Below, piece after piece: positions 6,793-15,821 of a stretch of 15,850 bases of DNA (position 1 is its first letter; every line of letters begins with the position of its first letter). The DNA comes from Catenibacterium sp. co_0103 (lineage in GTDB: Bacteria > Bacillota_I > Bacilli_A > Erysipelotrichales > Coprobacillaceae). Below the pieces are notes generated by a model that was not told the origin of the DNA, did not search any database, and saw only the letters and a list, made by a program, of their open reading frames with translations. The DNA is taken from contig NZ_RCYB01000051.1 of assembly GCF_004168205.1 (NCBI RefSeq), forward strand, positions 1 through 15,850. The letters are read 5' to 3'. The translations under genes and the position numbers were made by a program.

Positions 6793-9700
6793 ATGAATAA
6801 ACTAAGTATTTTATTACAACAATTACATATAGATACAAATCAGGCGTTTTCGCAGGCTGATATTACAAGAGTAGTTGTCCATCATGATAGCCGTTATACC
6901 TTTTATATCAGTTCACCAGAATTAATGCCTCTTGATAATGTGAAGGCTTTAAAAGAAGCCCAGCATTTATTCCCTTATCCATGTGAATTCCTCTTTGAAA
7001 CAACGTCTAATCATTTTAGAGAGGAAGATGTCATTGAATATAGTGATTATATTATGCATCATGTATTAGGCAATGTACCTGAAATGCAGAGTATGACAAG
7101 AGATGATATGGATTTAAAGGACAATATTTTGACATTACATACTGTTAATCATATTCAATGTGATTCTATTAAGACTCAGCTTAATGAAATGCGTACATTA
7201 TTATCTGGCTTTGGTATTAATATTGATTTAAGAGCTGAGGTAGATGCAGATAATCATGAATATCAACAGACTATTGCAAAGATGGAAGAAAATAAAGGCG
7301 TTCATATAGATTCAAGTGCACTTGAAAAATATAATGAAGCGATGAATGATGCACCTCCTGCTTATTCTAAGCCAGCAGGTAATTATAAACGTTATAAGAA
7401 AGAATATGTCATGACGCAGATCAGTCAATTAGATAATACAATGCGTGAAGTAGCTGTACAGGGGTATTGTTTCCAGGAAGAAACAACACAGACTAAAAGT
7501 GGTAAACATATTCAGACACTTCTTGTCACTGATTATTCTGATAGTATTATGGTAAAGAGATTTGAGAATAAGAATCGTAATACATTAGAAGAAATGGAAC
7601 AATTAAAAAAAGGTGGTAAATGGATTCGTGTCAAAGGTACCTTTGAATATGATAGCTTTGCCCGTGAACAGGTGATTATTGCGACTGAAATAGAAATTAT
7701 TCCAGCACCTAAACCACGTATTGACAAGGCGGAAAAGAAGCGTGTGGAACTACATTGCCACTCTAATATGTCTACTATGGATGGTATTGCGACTGTTGGT
7801 TCTTATATTAAAAGAGCGACAGAATGGGGTATGAGTGCTATTGCAGTAACTGATCATGGCAACGTGCAGTCATTCCCTGATGCACAGGCAGCAGCAGGAG
7901 ACAAGTTGAAGATGATCTATGGTGTTGAAATGAACATGATTGATACAAATTTTGATTGTGTTTTCAATGCGAATGGATTAAAGCTTAATGATTTAACTTA
8001 TGTTTCTTTTGACTTAGAAACAACAGGTTTATCTCAGATAGACGATCATATTACTGAAATTGGTGCAGTAAAGATAAAAAATGGGTTAGAGGTTGGAAGA
8101 TTACAGACATTTATTAAATCTCCTAAACCTATTTCTAAGAAGATTACTGAATTAACATCTATTACAAATGAAGATATTAGAAATGCGCCTACAATTGAAG
8201 AATTCATGCCTAAATTAATGGAATTCTTTGGAGATAATCTTCTCATTGCGCATAATGGTCGTTTCGATATTGGTATGTTAGATAAGGCATTAGAGAGAAT
8301 GGGAAAAGAACATATTAAAAACCCTTGGATTGATACATTGCCTTTATCTAGACGTCTCATACCATTAATGCGTTCTTATCGATTAGGTGCTGTCTGTCGT
8401 TTTTATCATATTCCTTATGATACAGAAGCGGCTCACCGTGCTGACTATGATGCTGAAGTATTAAGTCATTCATTTAATGTCATGCTTCAGGATTTAATTA
8501 AGAGAGGTTTTAAGACGATTGATGAAATCAATGATATCAAAATAGAAGATGCTTATAAGCATGCTTTCCCTTATCATATGTGTGTTCTTGCGAAAACACC
8601 TGAAGGGTTAAAGAACATGTTTAGACTTGTATCTATTGCGAATACTAAGTATTTCCATCAATGTGATCGTATTCCTAGAAGTGAATTAGAATTCTATCGT
8701 GAAGGATTAATCTTTGGTAGTGGCTGTTTAAATTCTAAAGTCTTTGAAATAGCTTCTACAAGAGATGAAGAAGAATTAAGAGAAGAAATACGATTCTATG
8801 ATTATGTAGAAATACAGCCTTTAGAAGATGCAATGTATTTGGTGGATCGTGGTAAGTATGATTCTATTGATGATATAGAAAGAATATACAAGCGTATTAT
8901 TAAGATTGCGAAAGAAGAAAATAAACTTATCTGTGCGACAGGTGATGTTCATTTTCTAGATAAGAGAGATAAGGTATACCGTGAAGTATTTATTACTAAC
9001 TCTAAGATTCAGATTAATGGTAAACCTCATCCACTCCTTGTAAGAAATAATCCTCGTGCTTTAACACCTGATGTTTATTTAAGAACAACAGATGAAATGT
9101 TGGAATGCTTCCCTTATTTAAGTGATGAAGATACATATGAATATGTTGTCACTAATACAAATAAGATTGCAGATATGATTGGTGATGATATTATTGTCAC
9201 AAAAGAAGGATTATATCCACCTTCAATTGAAAACGTAGATAAGAAACTTAGAGAATTATGTCATAAGAATGCGCATGAGACATATGGTGAAGTATTACCA
9301 GAGATTGTATCAGCAAGACTTGAAAAAGAGTTATCCAACATCATCAAACATGGATTCGCAGTTATTTATTTTATCGCTTCAGAACTTGTAAGAGTTTCTA
9401 ATGAAGCAGGTTACCTAGTAGGATCTCGAGGATCAGTTGGTTCATCTTTCGTAGCCACTATGGCTGGTATTTCAGAAGTAAATCCTCTTGCACCACATTA
9501 TATATGTCCTCATTGTAAACATAATGAGTTCTTAGAAGAAGGAGTTATTTCTGATGGTTATGATTTGCCTGATAAGAACTGTCCAGTATGTGGACATAAG
9601 ATGAAAGGCGAAGGACATAATATCCCATTCGAAACCTTCTTAGGGTTCAATGCGGATAAGGTTCCAGATATTGACTTAAACTTCTCAGGTGAATATCAGC

Positions 9701-11124
9701 CTCAAGCGCATGCTTATACTAAAACAATCTTTGGTGAAGACCATGTCTTTAGAGCCGGTACTATCTCTACTGTTGCAGAAAAGACAGCTTATGGTTATGC
9801 AAGAGCATATGCTGAAAACTTAGGTTTAGAAGATCATATCCGTAGTGCTGAATTGCAAAGACTGGCTAATGGATGTACGGGGGTTAAACGTACTACCGGT
9901 CAGCATCCGGGTGGTATTATCGTTATTCCTAATGACATGGAAGTATTTGACTTTACACCTTATCAGTATCCTGCAGATGATGTGAATGCTGAATGGCGTA
10001 CAACTCACTTCGATTTCCATAAGATTCATGATAACGTATTAAAATTTGATATCTTAGGACATGTTGATCCTACTGTTATTCGTATGCTTCAGGATATGAC
10101 AGGTGTTGATCCAAAGTCTATTCCTACAAATGACCAGAAGGTTATGAGCTTATTTAATAGTTCTAAAGCATTAGGCTGTGATCTATCTTTCTTAAACTGT
10201 AAGACAGGTGCCTTAGGGTTACCAGAATTTGGTACAAAGTTTGTCCGTGGCATGCTTGAACAGACACATCCAAAAAGCTTTAATGAATTAGTTATTATCT
10301 CTGGATTGTCTCATGGGACTGACGTATATCTAGGCAATGCGGAGACATTGATCAAGTCAGGTACTTGTACATTACAGCAGGTTATCGGATGTCGTGATGA
10401 TATCATGGTTTACTTAATTGAAAAGGGACTTCCTAATAAGGATGCTTTTGATATCATGGAATGTGTACGTAAAGGTAAGTCACCTAAAGTATTCCCTCAA
10501 AAGGGTTATGTTGAACTCATGAAGAAACATAATGTGCCACAATGGTATATTGATTCATGCTTAAAGATTAAATACATGTTCCCTAAAGCCCATGCCGTCG
10601 CTTATGTATTAAGTGCCATACGTGTAGCTTGGTGGAAATTATATTATCCAAGAGAATATTATGCTGTATACTTTACAACTAGATGTGATTTCTATGATAT
10701 TGAAACGCTCATTGCTGGAAAAGAAGCAGTATATGATAAATATCAGGAATGTTTAAAGTTAAAGGCTGAACATAAAGCATCAAATAAAGAAGAAGGTTTG
10801 ATTACTGTATTTGAGGTTGCTTTAGAAATGTTTGAAAGAGGCCTAAAGTTTAGTAAGATTTCTCTTGATCAATCTGATTCTAGAAAGTTTATTTGTCATC
10901 CAGATGATCTGGCAGCTATTATTCCTCCTTTTACTTCTATTGATGGATTAGGTGATGCCGTTGGTGACTCAGTAGTAGAAGCAAGAAAGGAGAGACCTTT
11001 CACTTCTATTGAAGACATTAAAAAGAGAACACGTCTTTCAGGAACACATATTGAGACACTGCAGAAGATGGGTGTTTTAAATGGTTTTTCTGAAAGTGAT
11101 CAGCTTACAATCTTTGATTTATAG
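6793..11124 (+). CDS. polC: DNA polymerase III alpha subunit, Gram-positive PolC type
   Basis: PolC is the main replicative polymerase of low-GC Gram-positives, with proofreading in the same chain. The 1443 residues match the family (about 1440). Order seen: N-terminal domains; an OB-fold around 215-300; the first part of the PHP domain with LHCH (H321, H323); an inserted DEDDh exonuclease with FDLETTGL (D407, E409), AHNGRFD (D492) and HRADYD (H548, D553), all catalytic residues present; the rest of PHP; a four-cysteine zinc motif (C905, C908, C930, C933); palm with PDIDLNFSGEYQ (D959, D961) and LKFDILG (D1086); TTGQHPGG; and a C-terminal QLTIF (1437-1441) matching the beta-clamp-binding motif. 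HDDPT of other PolC proteins is HVDPT here (V1091). AAAGGTGA (6781-6788) sets the ATG. No proS lies upstream, unlike Bacillus. Confidence 0.98.
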   Translation: MNKLSILLQQLHIDTNQAFSQADITRVVVHHDSRYTFYISSPELMPLDNVKALKEAQHLFPYPCEFLFETTSNHFREEDVIEYSDYIMHHVLGNVPEMQSMTRDDMDLKDNILTLHTVNHIQCDSIKTQLNEMRTLLSGFGINIDLRAEVDADNHEYQQTIAKMEENKGVHIDSSALEKYNEAMNDAPPAYSKPAGNYKRYKKEYVMTQISQLDNTMREVAVQGYCFQEETTQTKSGKHIQTLLVTDYSDSIMVKRFENKNRNTLEEMEQLKKGGKWIRVKGTFEYDSFAREQVIIATEIEIIPAPKPRIDKAEKKRVELHCHSNMSTMDGIATVGSYIKRATEWGMSAIAVTDHGNVQSFPDAQAAAGDKLKMIYGVEMNMIDTNFDCVFNANGLKLNDLTYVSFDLETTGLSQIDDHITEIGAVKIKNGLEVGRLQTFIKSPKPISKKITELTSITNEDIRNAPTIEEFMPKLMEFFGDNLLIAHNGRFDIGMLDKALERMGKEHIKNPWIDTLPLSRRLIPLMRSYRLGAVCRFYHIPYDTEAAHRADYDAEVLSHSFNVMLQDLIKRGFKTIDEINDIKIEDAYKHAFPYHMCVLAKTPEGLKNMFRLVSIANTKYFHQCDRIPRSELEFYREGLIFGSGCLNSKVFEIASTRDEEELREEIRFYDYVEIQPLEDAMYLVDRGKYDSIDDIERIYKRIIKIAKEENKLICATGDVHFLDKRDKVYREVFITNSKIQINGKPHPLLVRNNPRALTPDVYLRTTDEMLECFPYLSDEDTYEYVVTNTNKIADMIGDDIIVTKEGLYPPSIENVDKKLRELCHKNAHETYGEVLPEIVSARLEKELSNIIKHGFAVIYFIASELVRVSNEAGYLVGSRGSVGSSFVATMAGISEVNPLAPHYICPHCKHNEFLEEGVISDGYDLPDKNCPVCGHKMKGEGHNIPFETFLGFNADKVPDIDLNFSGEYQPQAHAYTKTIFGEDHVFRAGTISTVAEKTAYGYARAYAENLGLEDHIRSAELQRLANGCTGVKRTTGQHPGGIIVIPNDMEVFDFTPYQYPADDVNAEWRTTHFDFHKIHDNVLKFDILGHVDPTVIRMLQDMTGVDPKSIPTNDQKVMSLFNSSKALGCDLSFLNCKTGALGLPEFGTKFVRGMLEQTHPKSFNELVIISGLSHGTDVYLGNAETLIKSGTCTLQQVIGCRDDIMVYLIEKGLPNKDAFDIMECVRKGKSPKVFPQKGYVELMKKHNVPQWYIDSCLKIKYMFPKAHAVAYVLSAIRVAWWKLYYPREYYAVYFTTRCDFYDIETLIAGKEAVYDKYQECLKLKAEHKASNKEEGLITVFEVALEMFERGLKFSKISLDQSDSRKFICHPDDLAAIIPPFTSIDGLGDAVGDSVVEARKERPFTSIEDIKKRTRLSGTHIETLQKMGVLNGFSESDQLTIFDL

Positions 11125-11150
11125 TTTTTTTACGTGTTCTTCAACATTAT

Positions 11151-11179
11151 TTGACTTATACATTTAACTGTGCTATACT
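11151..11179 (+). promoter_or_regulatory. Promoter of the rimP-nusA-infB operon, extended -10
   Basis: TTGACT (11151-11156), a 17-base spacer and TATACT (11174-11179) preceded by TG at 11171-11172 make a strong sigma-A promoter in the 113-base gap after polC. Transcription would start near 11186, only about eight bases before the leader hairpin. I see no convincing terminator after polC, so read-through could add to it. Confidence 0.87.
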
Positions 11180-11193
11180 CGATTTAGCAAAAG

Positions 11194-11223
11194 ACGAGAG
11201 GGGAGACCCTCTCGTTATTTATT
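11194..11223 (+). promoter_or_regulatory. Leader hairpin of rimP-nusA operon, candidate NusA-responsive attenuator
   Basis: ACGAGAGGG (11194-11202) pairs perfectly with CCCTCTCGT (11207-11215) around a GAGA (GNRA-type) loop. The stem is followed by TTATTTATT, a U-rich but interrupted tract. It lies between the predicted start site and the rimP ribosome binding site. A strong stem with an imperfect U-tract is the form expected of a terminator that needs help from NusA, and NusA is the second gene of the operon. In B. subtilis the same operon is, as I recall, autoregulated by NusA-dependent termination in its leader. The hairpin could also simply stabilise the mRNA. Confidence 0.7.
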
Positions 11224-11237
11224 GAATAGGAGGTTCT

Positions 11238-11699
11238 ATGCTAGAGAAAATTAAAGAAGGCTTATTGCCTATTATTGCTTCATTTGAATGCCATCTTGAT
11301 TCAATGGAATATGTAAAGGAAAAAGGAGAATGGTATTTACGTGTCTTCATTGAAAAGAATGATGGAAATCTTGACATGGATACTTGTGTTGCAGTCAGTG
11401 AAGCTGTGAGTGAAAAGTTAGATGAACTTGATTTAATCAAGGATGAGTATTATCTTGAAGTATCTTCTCCAGGAATTGAAAAGCCATTAAAGACTTTTGA
11501 GCAGGTAGAAGCTCATGTTGGCTCATATGTTCATATTGATTTGAAGAATCCAAAGAATGGAATTGATTCTCTAGAAGGAACATTAGCCTCTATTGATGGC
11601 CAGGAATTATTGATCCAGTATATGGTGAAAGCTGTAAGAAAGAAAATGACTATAAACTATGATGATATTAAATTCATCAGACTCGCTGTAAAGTTCTAG
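11238..11699 (+). CDS. rimP: Ribosome maturation factor RimP
   Basis: RimP assists assembly of the 30S ribosomal subunit. The 153-residue length is normal for the family. The N-terminal alpha/beta domain ends in the family signature YLEVSSPGIEKPL (about 72-84); the C-terminal SH3-like beta domain runs from about 90 to the end. AGGAGG (11228-11233) lies four bases before the ATG. The stop codon overlaps the ribosome binding site of nusA. It opens the operon directly upstream of nusA, as in most bacteria. Confidence 0.96.
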   Translation: MLEKIKEGLLPIIASFECHLDSMEYVKEKGEWYLRVFIEKNDGNLDMDTCVAVSEAVSEKLDELDLIKDEYYLEVSSPGIEKPLKTFEQVEAHVGSYVHIDLKNPKNGIDSLEGTLASIDGQELLIQYMVKAVRKKMTINYDDIKFIRLAVKF

Positions 11700-11711
11700 G
11701 AGGTAAAAAAC

Positions 11712-13022
11712 GTGGCGAAAAAGGATAAAGGTTATAAATCAGCTCTTGAAAATCTTATTGAAGATAAAGGGCTAGATAGTGCTATTGTAATTGAAGCATT
11801 GACTGAAGCACTTGCTAAGTCATATAAGAAAAACTATAGTGGGGCAGAATCAATCGTTGATTGTAAGATTGATGATGATGGAAAAATCAGAATCTTTACA
11901 ACTCATTATGTTGTAGATGATGTAAATGATGAAGATTTTGAATATTCTATTGAAGAAGCACAGGAAATTGACCCAAAATATCAGGTTGGAGATGAAGTTG
12001 TTGAAGAAGCTGATATTTCTGAATTTGGTCGTTTAGCTGCAATTCAAACTAAACAGTTATTAAGACAGAAAATCAGAGAAGCTGAAAAAGAAGCTTTATA
12101 TAATGAATATATCAATAAACTTGATGAAATCATCAATGGTACTGTTGATCGTGTAGAAGAAAGATTCGCAATCATCAACATTGGTAAGACAGGTGCACTT
12201 CTTTCATCTAAAGACCAGATTCCTGGTGAAACTTTAATTGAAGGTGAACATGTTAAGGTTTATGTGAGTGAAGTAGAACGTACTACTAAAGGTACTCATA
12301 TCAGCGTATCTCGTACTCATGAAGGATTAGTAAAGCGTTTATTTGAAATGGAAGTTCCTGAAATCTTCGAGGGAACTGTTGAAATCAAATCAGTATCTAG
12401 AGAAGCAGGTGAACGTTCTAAGATTGCTGTCTATACAGCAAATCCTGATATTGATCCTATTGGTGCATGTGTTGGTCCAAAGGGAAATCGTGTTAGAAAT
12501 GTTGTTGAAGAATTAAATGGTGAAATGATTGATATTATTGAATGGTCTGAAGATCCTGTAACATTCATTTCTCATGCTCTTTCTCCAGCTAAGGTTGAAA
12601 GAGTGAAATTAAATCATTCTAAGAACAGTGCTTTAGTTGTTGTACCTGATGATCAGTTATCTCTTGCTATTGGTAAGCGTGGTCAGAATGCAAGACTTGC
12701 AGTTAAATTAACAAACTGGAAGATTGATATTAAGTCAGTATCTGAAATCTTAGAAGAAGGTATTGATTTAGATGCACCTGAAGTAGATATGGAACTTCTT
12801 GAAAAGATGAAGAAATCTATGGAAGAACATGAAGCAGATGAAGAAAAAGAATCTATCATTTTAACTCTAGATGAAGATGAAAATGAAGAAGATAAGGTAG
12901 AAGAAGACTTAGGTGATGATGAATCATTTGATGATGAAGATGATTCAGAAGAACCAGACCATGATCCTAAATATGATGAAGATATTGATTATGATCAGTA
13001 TGATGAATATTATAAAGACTAG
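11712..13022 (+). CDS. nusA: Transcription termination/antitermination factor NusA
   Basis: NusA binds RNA polymerase and nascent RNA, promoting pausing and hairpin-dependent termination. Order of domains: RNA-polymerase-binding N-terminal domain (1 to about 130), S1 domain (about 140-205), KH1 with GPKG at 255-258, KH2 with GKRG at 321-324. It ends in an unusually acidic tail: of residues 386-436, 30 of 51 are Asp or Glu. B. subtilis NusA is about 371 residues and lacks such a tail; this one has 436. The start is GTG at 11712, eight bases after AGGAGG (11698-11703), which overlaps the rimP stop. The tail is rich in D, E and Y and looks disordered; it is not a clear copy of the acidic repeat domains of E. 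coli NusA. Confidence 0.97.
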   Translation: MAKKDKGYKSALENLIEDKGLDSAIVIEALTEALAKSYKKNYSGAESIVDCKIDDDGKIRIFTTHYVVDDVNDEDFEYSIEEAQEIDPKYQVGDEVVEEADISEFGRLAAIQTKQLLRQKIREAEKEALYNEYINKLDEIINGTVDRVEERFAIINIGKTGALLSSKDQIPGETLIEGEHVKVYVSEVERTTKGTHISVSRTHEGLVKRLFEMEVPEIFEGTVEIKSVSREAGERSKIAVYTANPDIDPIGACVGPKGNRVRNVVEELNGEMIDIIEWSEDPVTFISHALSPAKVERVKLNHSKNSALVVVPDDQLSLAIGKRGQNARLAVKLTNWKIDIKSVSEILEEGIDLDAPEVDMELLEKMKKSMEEHEADEEKESIILTLDEDENEEDKVEEDLGDDESFDDEDDSEEPDHDPKYDEDIDYDQYDEYYKD

Positions 13023-13034
13023 AGGTGATCTTTT

Positions 13035-13286
13035 ATGAAGAAAGTGCCTTTAAGAAAGTGTGTGGCAACTGGTGAACAGCTGCCAAAGAAAGAACTCATT
13101 CGTATTGTGAAAAATAAAGAAGGAGAAGTTTCTGTCGATCCTACAGGTAAAAAGAACGGTCGTGGGGCTTATTTAAAACGTTCTTTAGATGCAATTGAAC
13201 TTGCAAAAAAGAAAAAGATTTTAAATAGAGTTCTTGATACTGAAATTCCTGAAGAAATCTATGAGGAGCTTAAGACTTATGCTTAA
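13035..13286 (+). CDS. rnpM: RNase P-associated RNA-binding protein RnpM (YlxR)
   Basis: YlxR proteins are small basic RNA-binding proteins; the B. subtilis member has been renamed RnpM because it binds RNase P RNA and modulates tRNA processing. The 83-residue protein shows the family signatures RKCVATGE (7-14), ELIRIV, DPTGKKNGRGAYL (35-47) and a lysine-rich helix after it. It sits between nusA and ylxQ as in other Firmicutes. The ribosome binding site AGGTGA (13023-13028) lies immediately after the nusA stop codon. The last eight bases overlap the ylxQ start. Confidence 0.93.
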   Translation: MKKVPLRKCVATGEQLPKKELIRIVKNKEGEVSVDPTGKKNGRGAYLKRSLDAIELAKKKKILNRVLDTEIPEEIYEELKTYA

Positions 13287-13581
13287 TAAGCAGGTGGCTT
13301 CTTTATTAGGTCTTGCGATGCGTGCAAGAAAGCTTGCGACTGGAGAGAGTGCTTTAAAGGCTGTCCAGTCACAGCAGGCTCGTCTTGTACTTATTGCGAC
13401 TGATGCAAGTGACAATACGAAGAAGAAATATATTGATAAGTGTACATATTATCATGTAGATTATTATGTTGCTGGCACAAGTGAAGAGCTATCTAATTCT
13501 GTTGGTAAAATAAATAGAATGGCAATTGCGGTACTTGATGCTGGTTTTGCGAAAAGTATGAAATCTAAGTTAGGAGGGTAA
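13279..13581 (+). CDS. ylxQ: L7Ae-family K-turn RNA-binding protein YlxQ
   Basis: YlxQ belongs to the L7Ae/L30e/S12e family, whose members bind kink-turn RNA; its cellular role is not settled. From the ATG at 13279 the protein has 100 residues, the normal family size. The frame is open from a non-ATG codon at 13234, but the extra 15 residues would lie wholly inside ylxR and match nothing in the family. The chosen start is backed by GAGGAG (13263-13268) and by the family opening SLLGLAMRARKLATGE. DASDNTKKKYIDKCTYYHV is the other recognisable block. It overlaps ylxR by eight bases, and infB follows three bases after its stop. Confidence 0.9.
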   Translation: MLNKQVASLLGLAMRARKLATGESALKAVQSQQARLVLIATDASDNTKKKYIDKCTYYHVDYYVAGTSEELSNSVGKINRMAIAVLDAGFAKSMKSKLGG

Positions 13582-13584
13582 TTT

Positions 13585-15429
13585 ATGGCAAAAAAGAAGA
13601 AAAACATAAAAAACAAAGGGAATGACAAGAAGAAAATGATCTCAAACTTTCCTAGCAAGAAAGAAGAAAAAGCTGTTGTAGATGGTGTTGTTGAATATGA
13701 AGAAGGCATCACTGTTGATGAACTTTCTCAAAAGATTGGTCAAACACCAGCAAATGTTATCAAGGTTTTATTCATGTTAGGTACAATGGTGACAATCAAC
13801 TCATCATTAAATGATGAACAGGTTGAACTTATTTGTATGGAATATGGTCTTGAATGTAAAAAGGTTGTTCCTGTAAGTGAAGTAAACTTTGAAGATTTAG
13901 AAGTTGTTGATGATCCTAAAGATTTAGAGCCAAGACCTCCAGTTATTACTATCATGGGTCACGTTGACCATGGTAAGACAACATTGCTTGACCATATTAG
14001 AAAGTCAAGAGTTGCTGAAGGTGAATTTGGTGGTATTACACAGCATATCGGTGCCTATCAGGTATCAGTAAAAGGTAAGAAGATTACTTTCCTTGATACA
14101 CCAGGTCATGAAGCATTTACTGCAATGCGTGCACGTGGTGCAATGATTACTGATATTGTTATTATTGTAGTTGCTGCTGATGATGGTGTTATGCCTCAGA
14201 CTAGAGAAGCAGTAGACCACGCTTTAGCTGCAAATGTACCTATTATTGTAGCTGTTAATAAGATTGATAAACCAGGTGCTGATCCTCAGCGTATTATGAC
14301 TGAAGTATCTGAACTTGGACTTATGCCTGAAGAATGGGGTGGAGATGTTCCTTATGTAAACATTTCAGCTAAACAGGGTATTGGTATCGATGAATTATTA
14401 GAAACAGTTACAGTTGTAGCTGAACTTGCTGAATTAAAAGCAAATCCAAAGCGTATGGCTTATGGTAGTGTTATCGAAGGCCGTCTTGATAAGGGTAGAG
14501 GACCAGTTGCGACTCTATTAATTCAGAATGGTACTTTAAGAAGTGGTAACCCAATTGTTGTTGGTGCGACTTATGGTCGTGTTAGACAGTTAGTTGATGA
14601 TCGTGGACGTGAAATTAAATCTGCTGGTCCTGCAACTCCAGTAGAAATTACTGGTTTAAATGATGTACCTGAAGCAGGTGATAAGTTCATGGTATTTGAA
14701 ACTGAAAGAGAAGCGAGACATGTCGGTGAAGAACGTGCTCAGAAGAAGATTGAAGAAGAAAGAAACTCTACTTCAGCAATGAGTCTTGATGACTTATTCT
14801 CACAGATGAAGTCTGGTGAAGTCGTTGACTTAAACATCATTGTTAAAGCTGATGTAAATGGTACTGCAGAAGCAGTTAAGAGTTCATTAGAAAAGATTGA
14901 TGTAGAAGGTGCAAGAGTTAACGTTATCCGTTCTACTGTTGGTGCTATTTCTGAATCTGATATCCTTCTTGCAAGTGCTTCTAAGGCAATCATTTATGGT
15001 TTCAATGTAAGACCAGATGCTAATGTACGTCGTAAAGCAGATGAAGAAGGTGTAGAAATCCGTTTACACCAGGTAATCTATAAGATGGTTGAAGAAATTG
15101 AAGCAGCCATGAAGGGTATGCTTGCTCCTGAAATGGAAGAAGTTGTTACTGGTCAGGCTGAAATAAGACATATTTATAAGGTTTCTAAGATTGGTAATAT
15201 CGCTGGATGTTATGTAACAGATGGTTCTATTAAGAGAGATTGTGGTATCAGATTAATTCGTGAAGGTATCATTGTTTATGAAGGTAAGCTTGCTTCATTA
15301 AAGCGTTTCAAGGATGATGCGAAGGAAGTTAATCAGGGCTATGAATGTGGTTTAACTATCGAAAACTATAACGATATCAAAGAAGGCGACATCGTTGAAG
15401 GATATGTTATGCAGGAAGTTGAAGGTTAA
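13585..15429 (+). CDS. infB: Translation initiation factor IF-2
   Basis: IF-2 is the GTPase that brings initiator fMet-tRNA to the 30S subunit and promotes 50S joining. The 614 residues are fewer than the 716 of B. subtilis because the N-terminal region before the G domain is only about 120 residues. It opens with a lysine-rich stretch, then an IF2 N-terminal module ([20 protein letters not shown]). G motifs are complete: GHVDHGKT (125-132), GGIT (149-152), DTPGH (171-175), NKID (225-228) and SAK (261-263). Domains II, III ([12 protein letters not shown]) and the fMet-tRNA-binding C-terminal region ([15 protein letters not shown]) follow. AGGAGGG (13572-13578) inside ylxQ sets the ATG. The usual next gene, ylxP, is absent. 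Confidence 0.98.
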   Translation: MAKKKKNIKNKGNDKKKMISNFPSKKEEKAVVDGVVEYEEGITVDELSQKIGQTPANVIKVLFMLGTMVTINSSLNDEQVELICMEYGLECKKVVPVSEVNFEDLEVVDDPKDLEPRPPVITIMGHVDHGKTTLLDHIRKSRVAEGEFGGITQHIGAYQVSVKGKKITFLDTPGHEAFTAMRARGAMITDIVIIVVAADDGVMPQTREAVDHALAANVPIIVAVNKIDKPGADPQRIMTEVSELGLMPEEWGGDVPYVNISAKQGIGIDELLETVTVVAELAELKANPKRMAYGSVIEGRLDKGRGPVATLLIQNGTLRSGNPIVVGATYGRVRQLVDDRGREIKSAGPATPVEITGLNDVPEAGDKFMVFETEREARHVGEERAQKKIEEERNSTSAMSLDDLFSQMKSGEVVDLNIIVKADVNGTAEAVKSSLEKIDVEGARVNVIRSTVGAISESDILLASASKAIIYGFNVRPDANVRRKADEEGVEIRLHQVIYKMVEEIEAAMKGMLAPEMEEVVTGQAEIRHIYKVSKIGNIAGCYVTDGSIKRDCGIRLIREGIIVYEGKLASLKRFKDDAKEVNQGYECGLTIENYNDIKEGDIVEGYVMQEVEG

Positions 15430-15432
15430 TTT

Positions 15433-15762
15433 ATGGCTTCATTAAAAGTTGATAAAATGAATCATTATATCATGAAGGAATTATCATTAATTCTTCGTGA
15501 TGAAGTAAAAGATCCAGCTTTACGTATGTGTACTGTTACTTCAGTAAGCTGTACAAACGATATGTCTGTCGCAAAAGTTTATGTGACATTCATGAAGAAC
15601 CAGGGTAAAGGTCTTCAGGCATTAGAAAGATGTAAAGGTTTTATCCGTTCACAGCTTGCTAGAAGATTAAAAATCAGAAAATGTCCTGAATTAATCTTCA
15701 AGGTAGACGAATCATTAGAATATGGTAATCGTATTGAAGAATTAATTAAGAACTTACACTAA
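15433..15762 (+). CDS. rbfA: 30S ribosome-binding factor RbfA
   Basis: RbfA binds the immature 30S subunit and helps finish processing of the 5' end of 16S rRNA; it is also needed for growth in the cold in several bacteria. The 109-residue, KH-fold protein has the family landmarks MNHYIMKELSLILRDEVKDPAL, VSCTNDMSVAKVYVTF and the C-terminal ELIFKVDESLEYGNRIEELI. It starts three bases after the infB stop with only GAAGG (15421-15425) as ribosome binding site, so it probably depends on infB translation. It is complete and is the last gene in the window. Confidence 0.96.
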   Translation: MASLKVDKMNHYIMKELSLILRDEVKDPALRMCTVTSVSCTNDMSVAKVYVTFMKNQGKGLQALERCKGFIRSQLARRLKIRKCPELIFKVDESLEYGNRIEELIKNLH

Positions 15763-15773
15763 GAGTCTCTATC

Positions 15774-15815
15774 GGTAATTTAAAATAACTAGGGGTTTCC
15801 TAAATTTTAATTATC
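15774..15815 (+). other. Imperfect hairpin after rbfA
   Basis: GGTAATT (15774-15780) pairs with AATTATC (15809-15815), including one G-U pair. AAAAT (15782-15786) pairs with ATTTT (15804-15808), and TAGG (15790-15793) with CCTA (15799-15802), with a bulge at 15781 and a small internal loop. It is not followed by a T-run. Much of it is AT, so its significance is uncertain. It may be part of a leader for the next gene, or a 3' structure of this operon. Confidence 0.4.
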
Positions 15816-15821
15816 ACGCAG

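Noticed and set aside
7533..7727. Open frames on the minus strand, for example 7533-7727, 8046-8360, 9826-10029, 13464-13712 and 14739-14993
   Set aside because: They lie wholly opposite well-supported genes, lack ribosome binding sites that I could see, and resemble no known protein.
11105..11131. Terminator at the end of polC, suggested by seven T after the stop
   Set aside because: The only stem nearby is AATC/GATT, four weak pairs separated from the T-run; too weak to call.
13234..13278. Longer ylxQ beginning at 13234
   Set aside because: No ATG, and the added residues have no family match; the ATG at 13279 has a ribosome binding site and gives the normal length.
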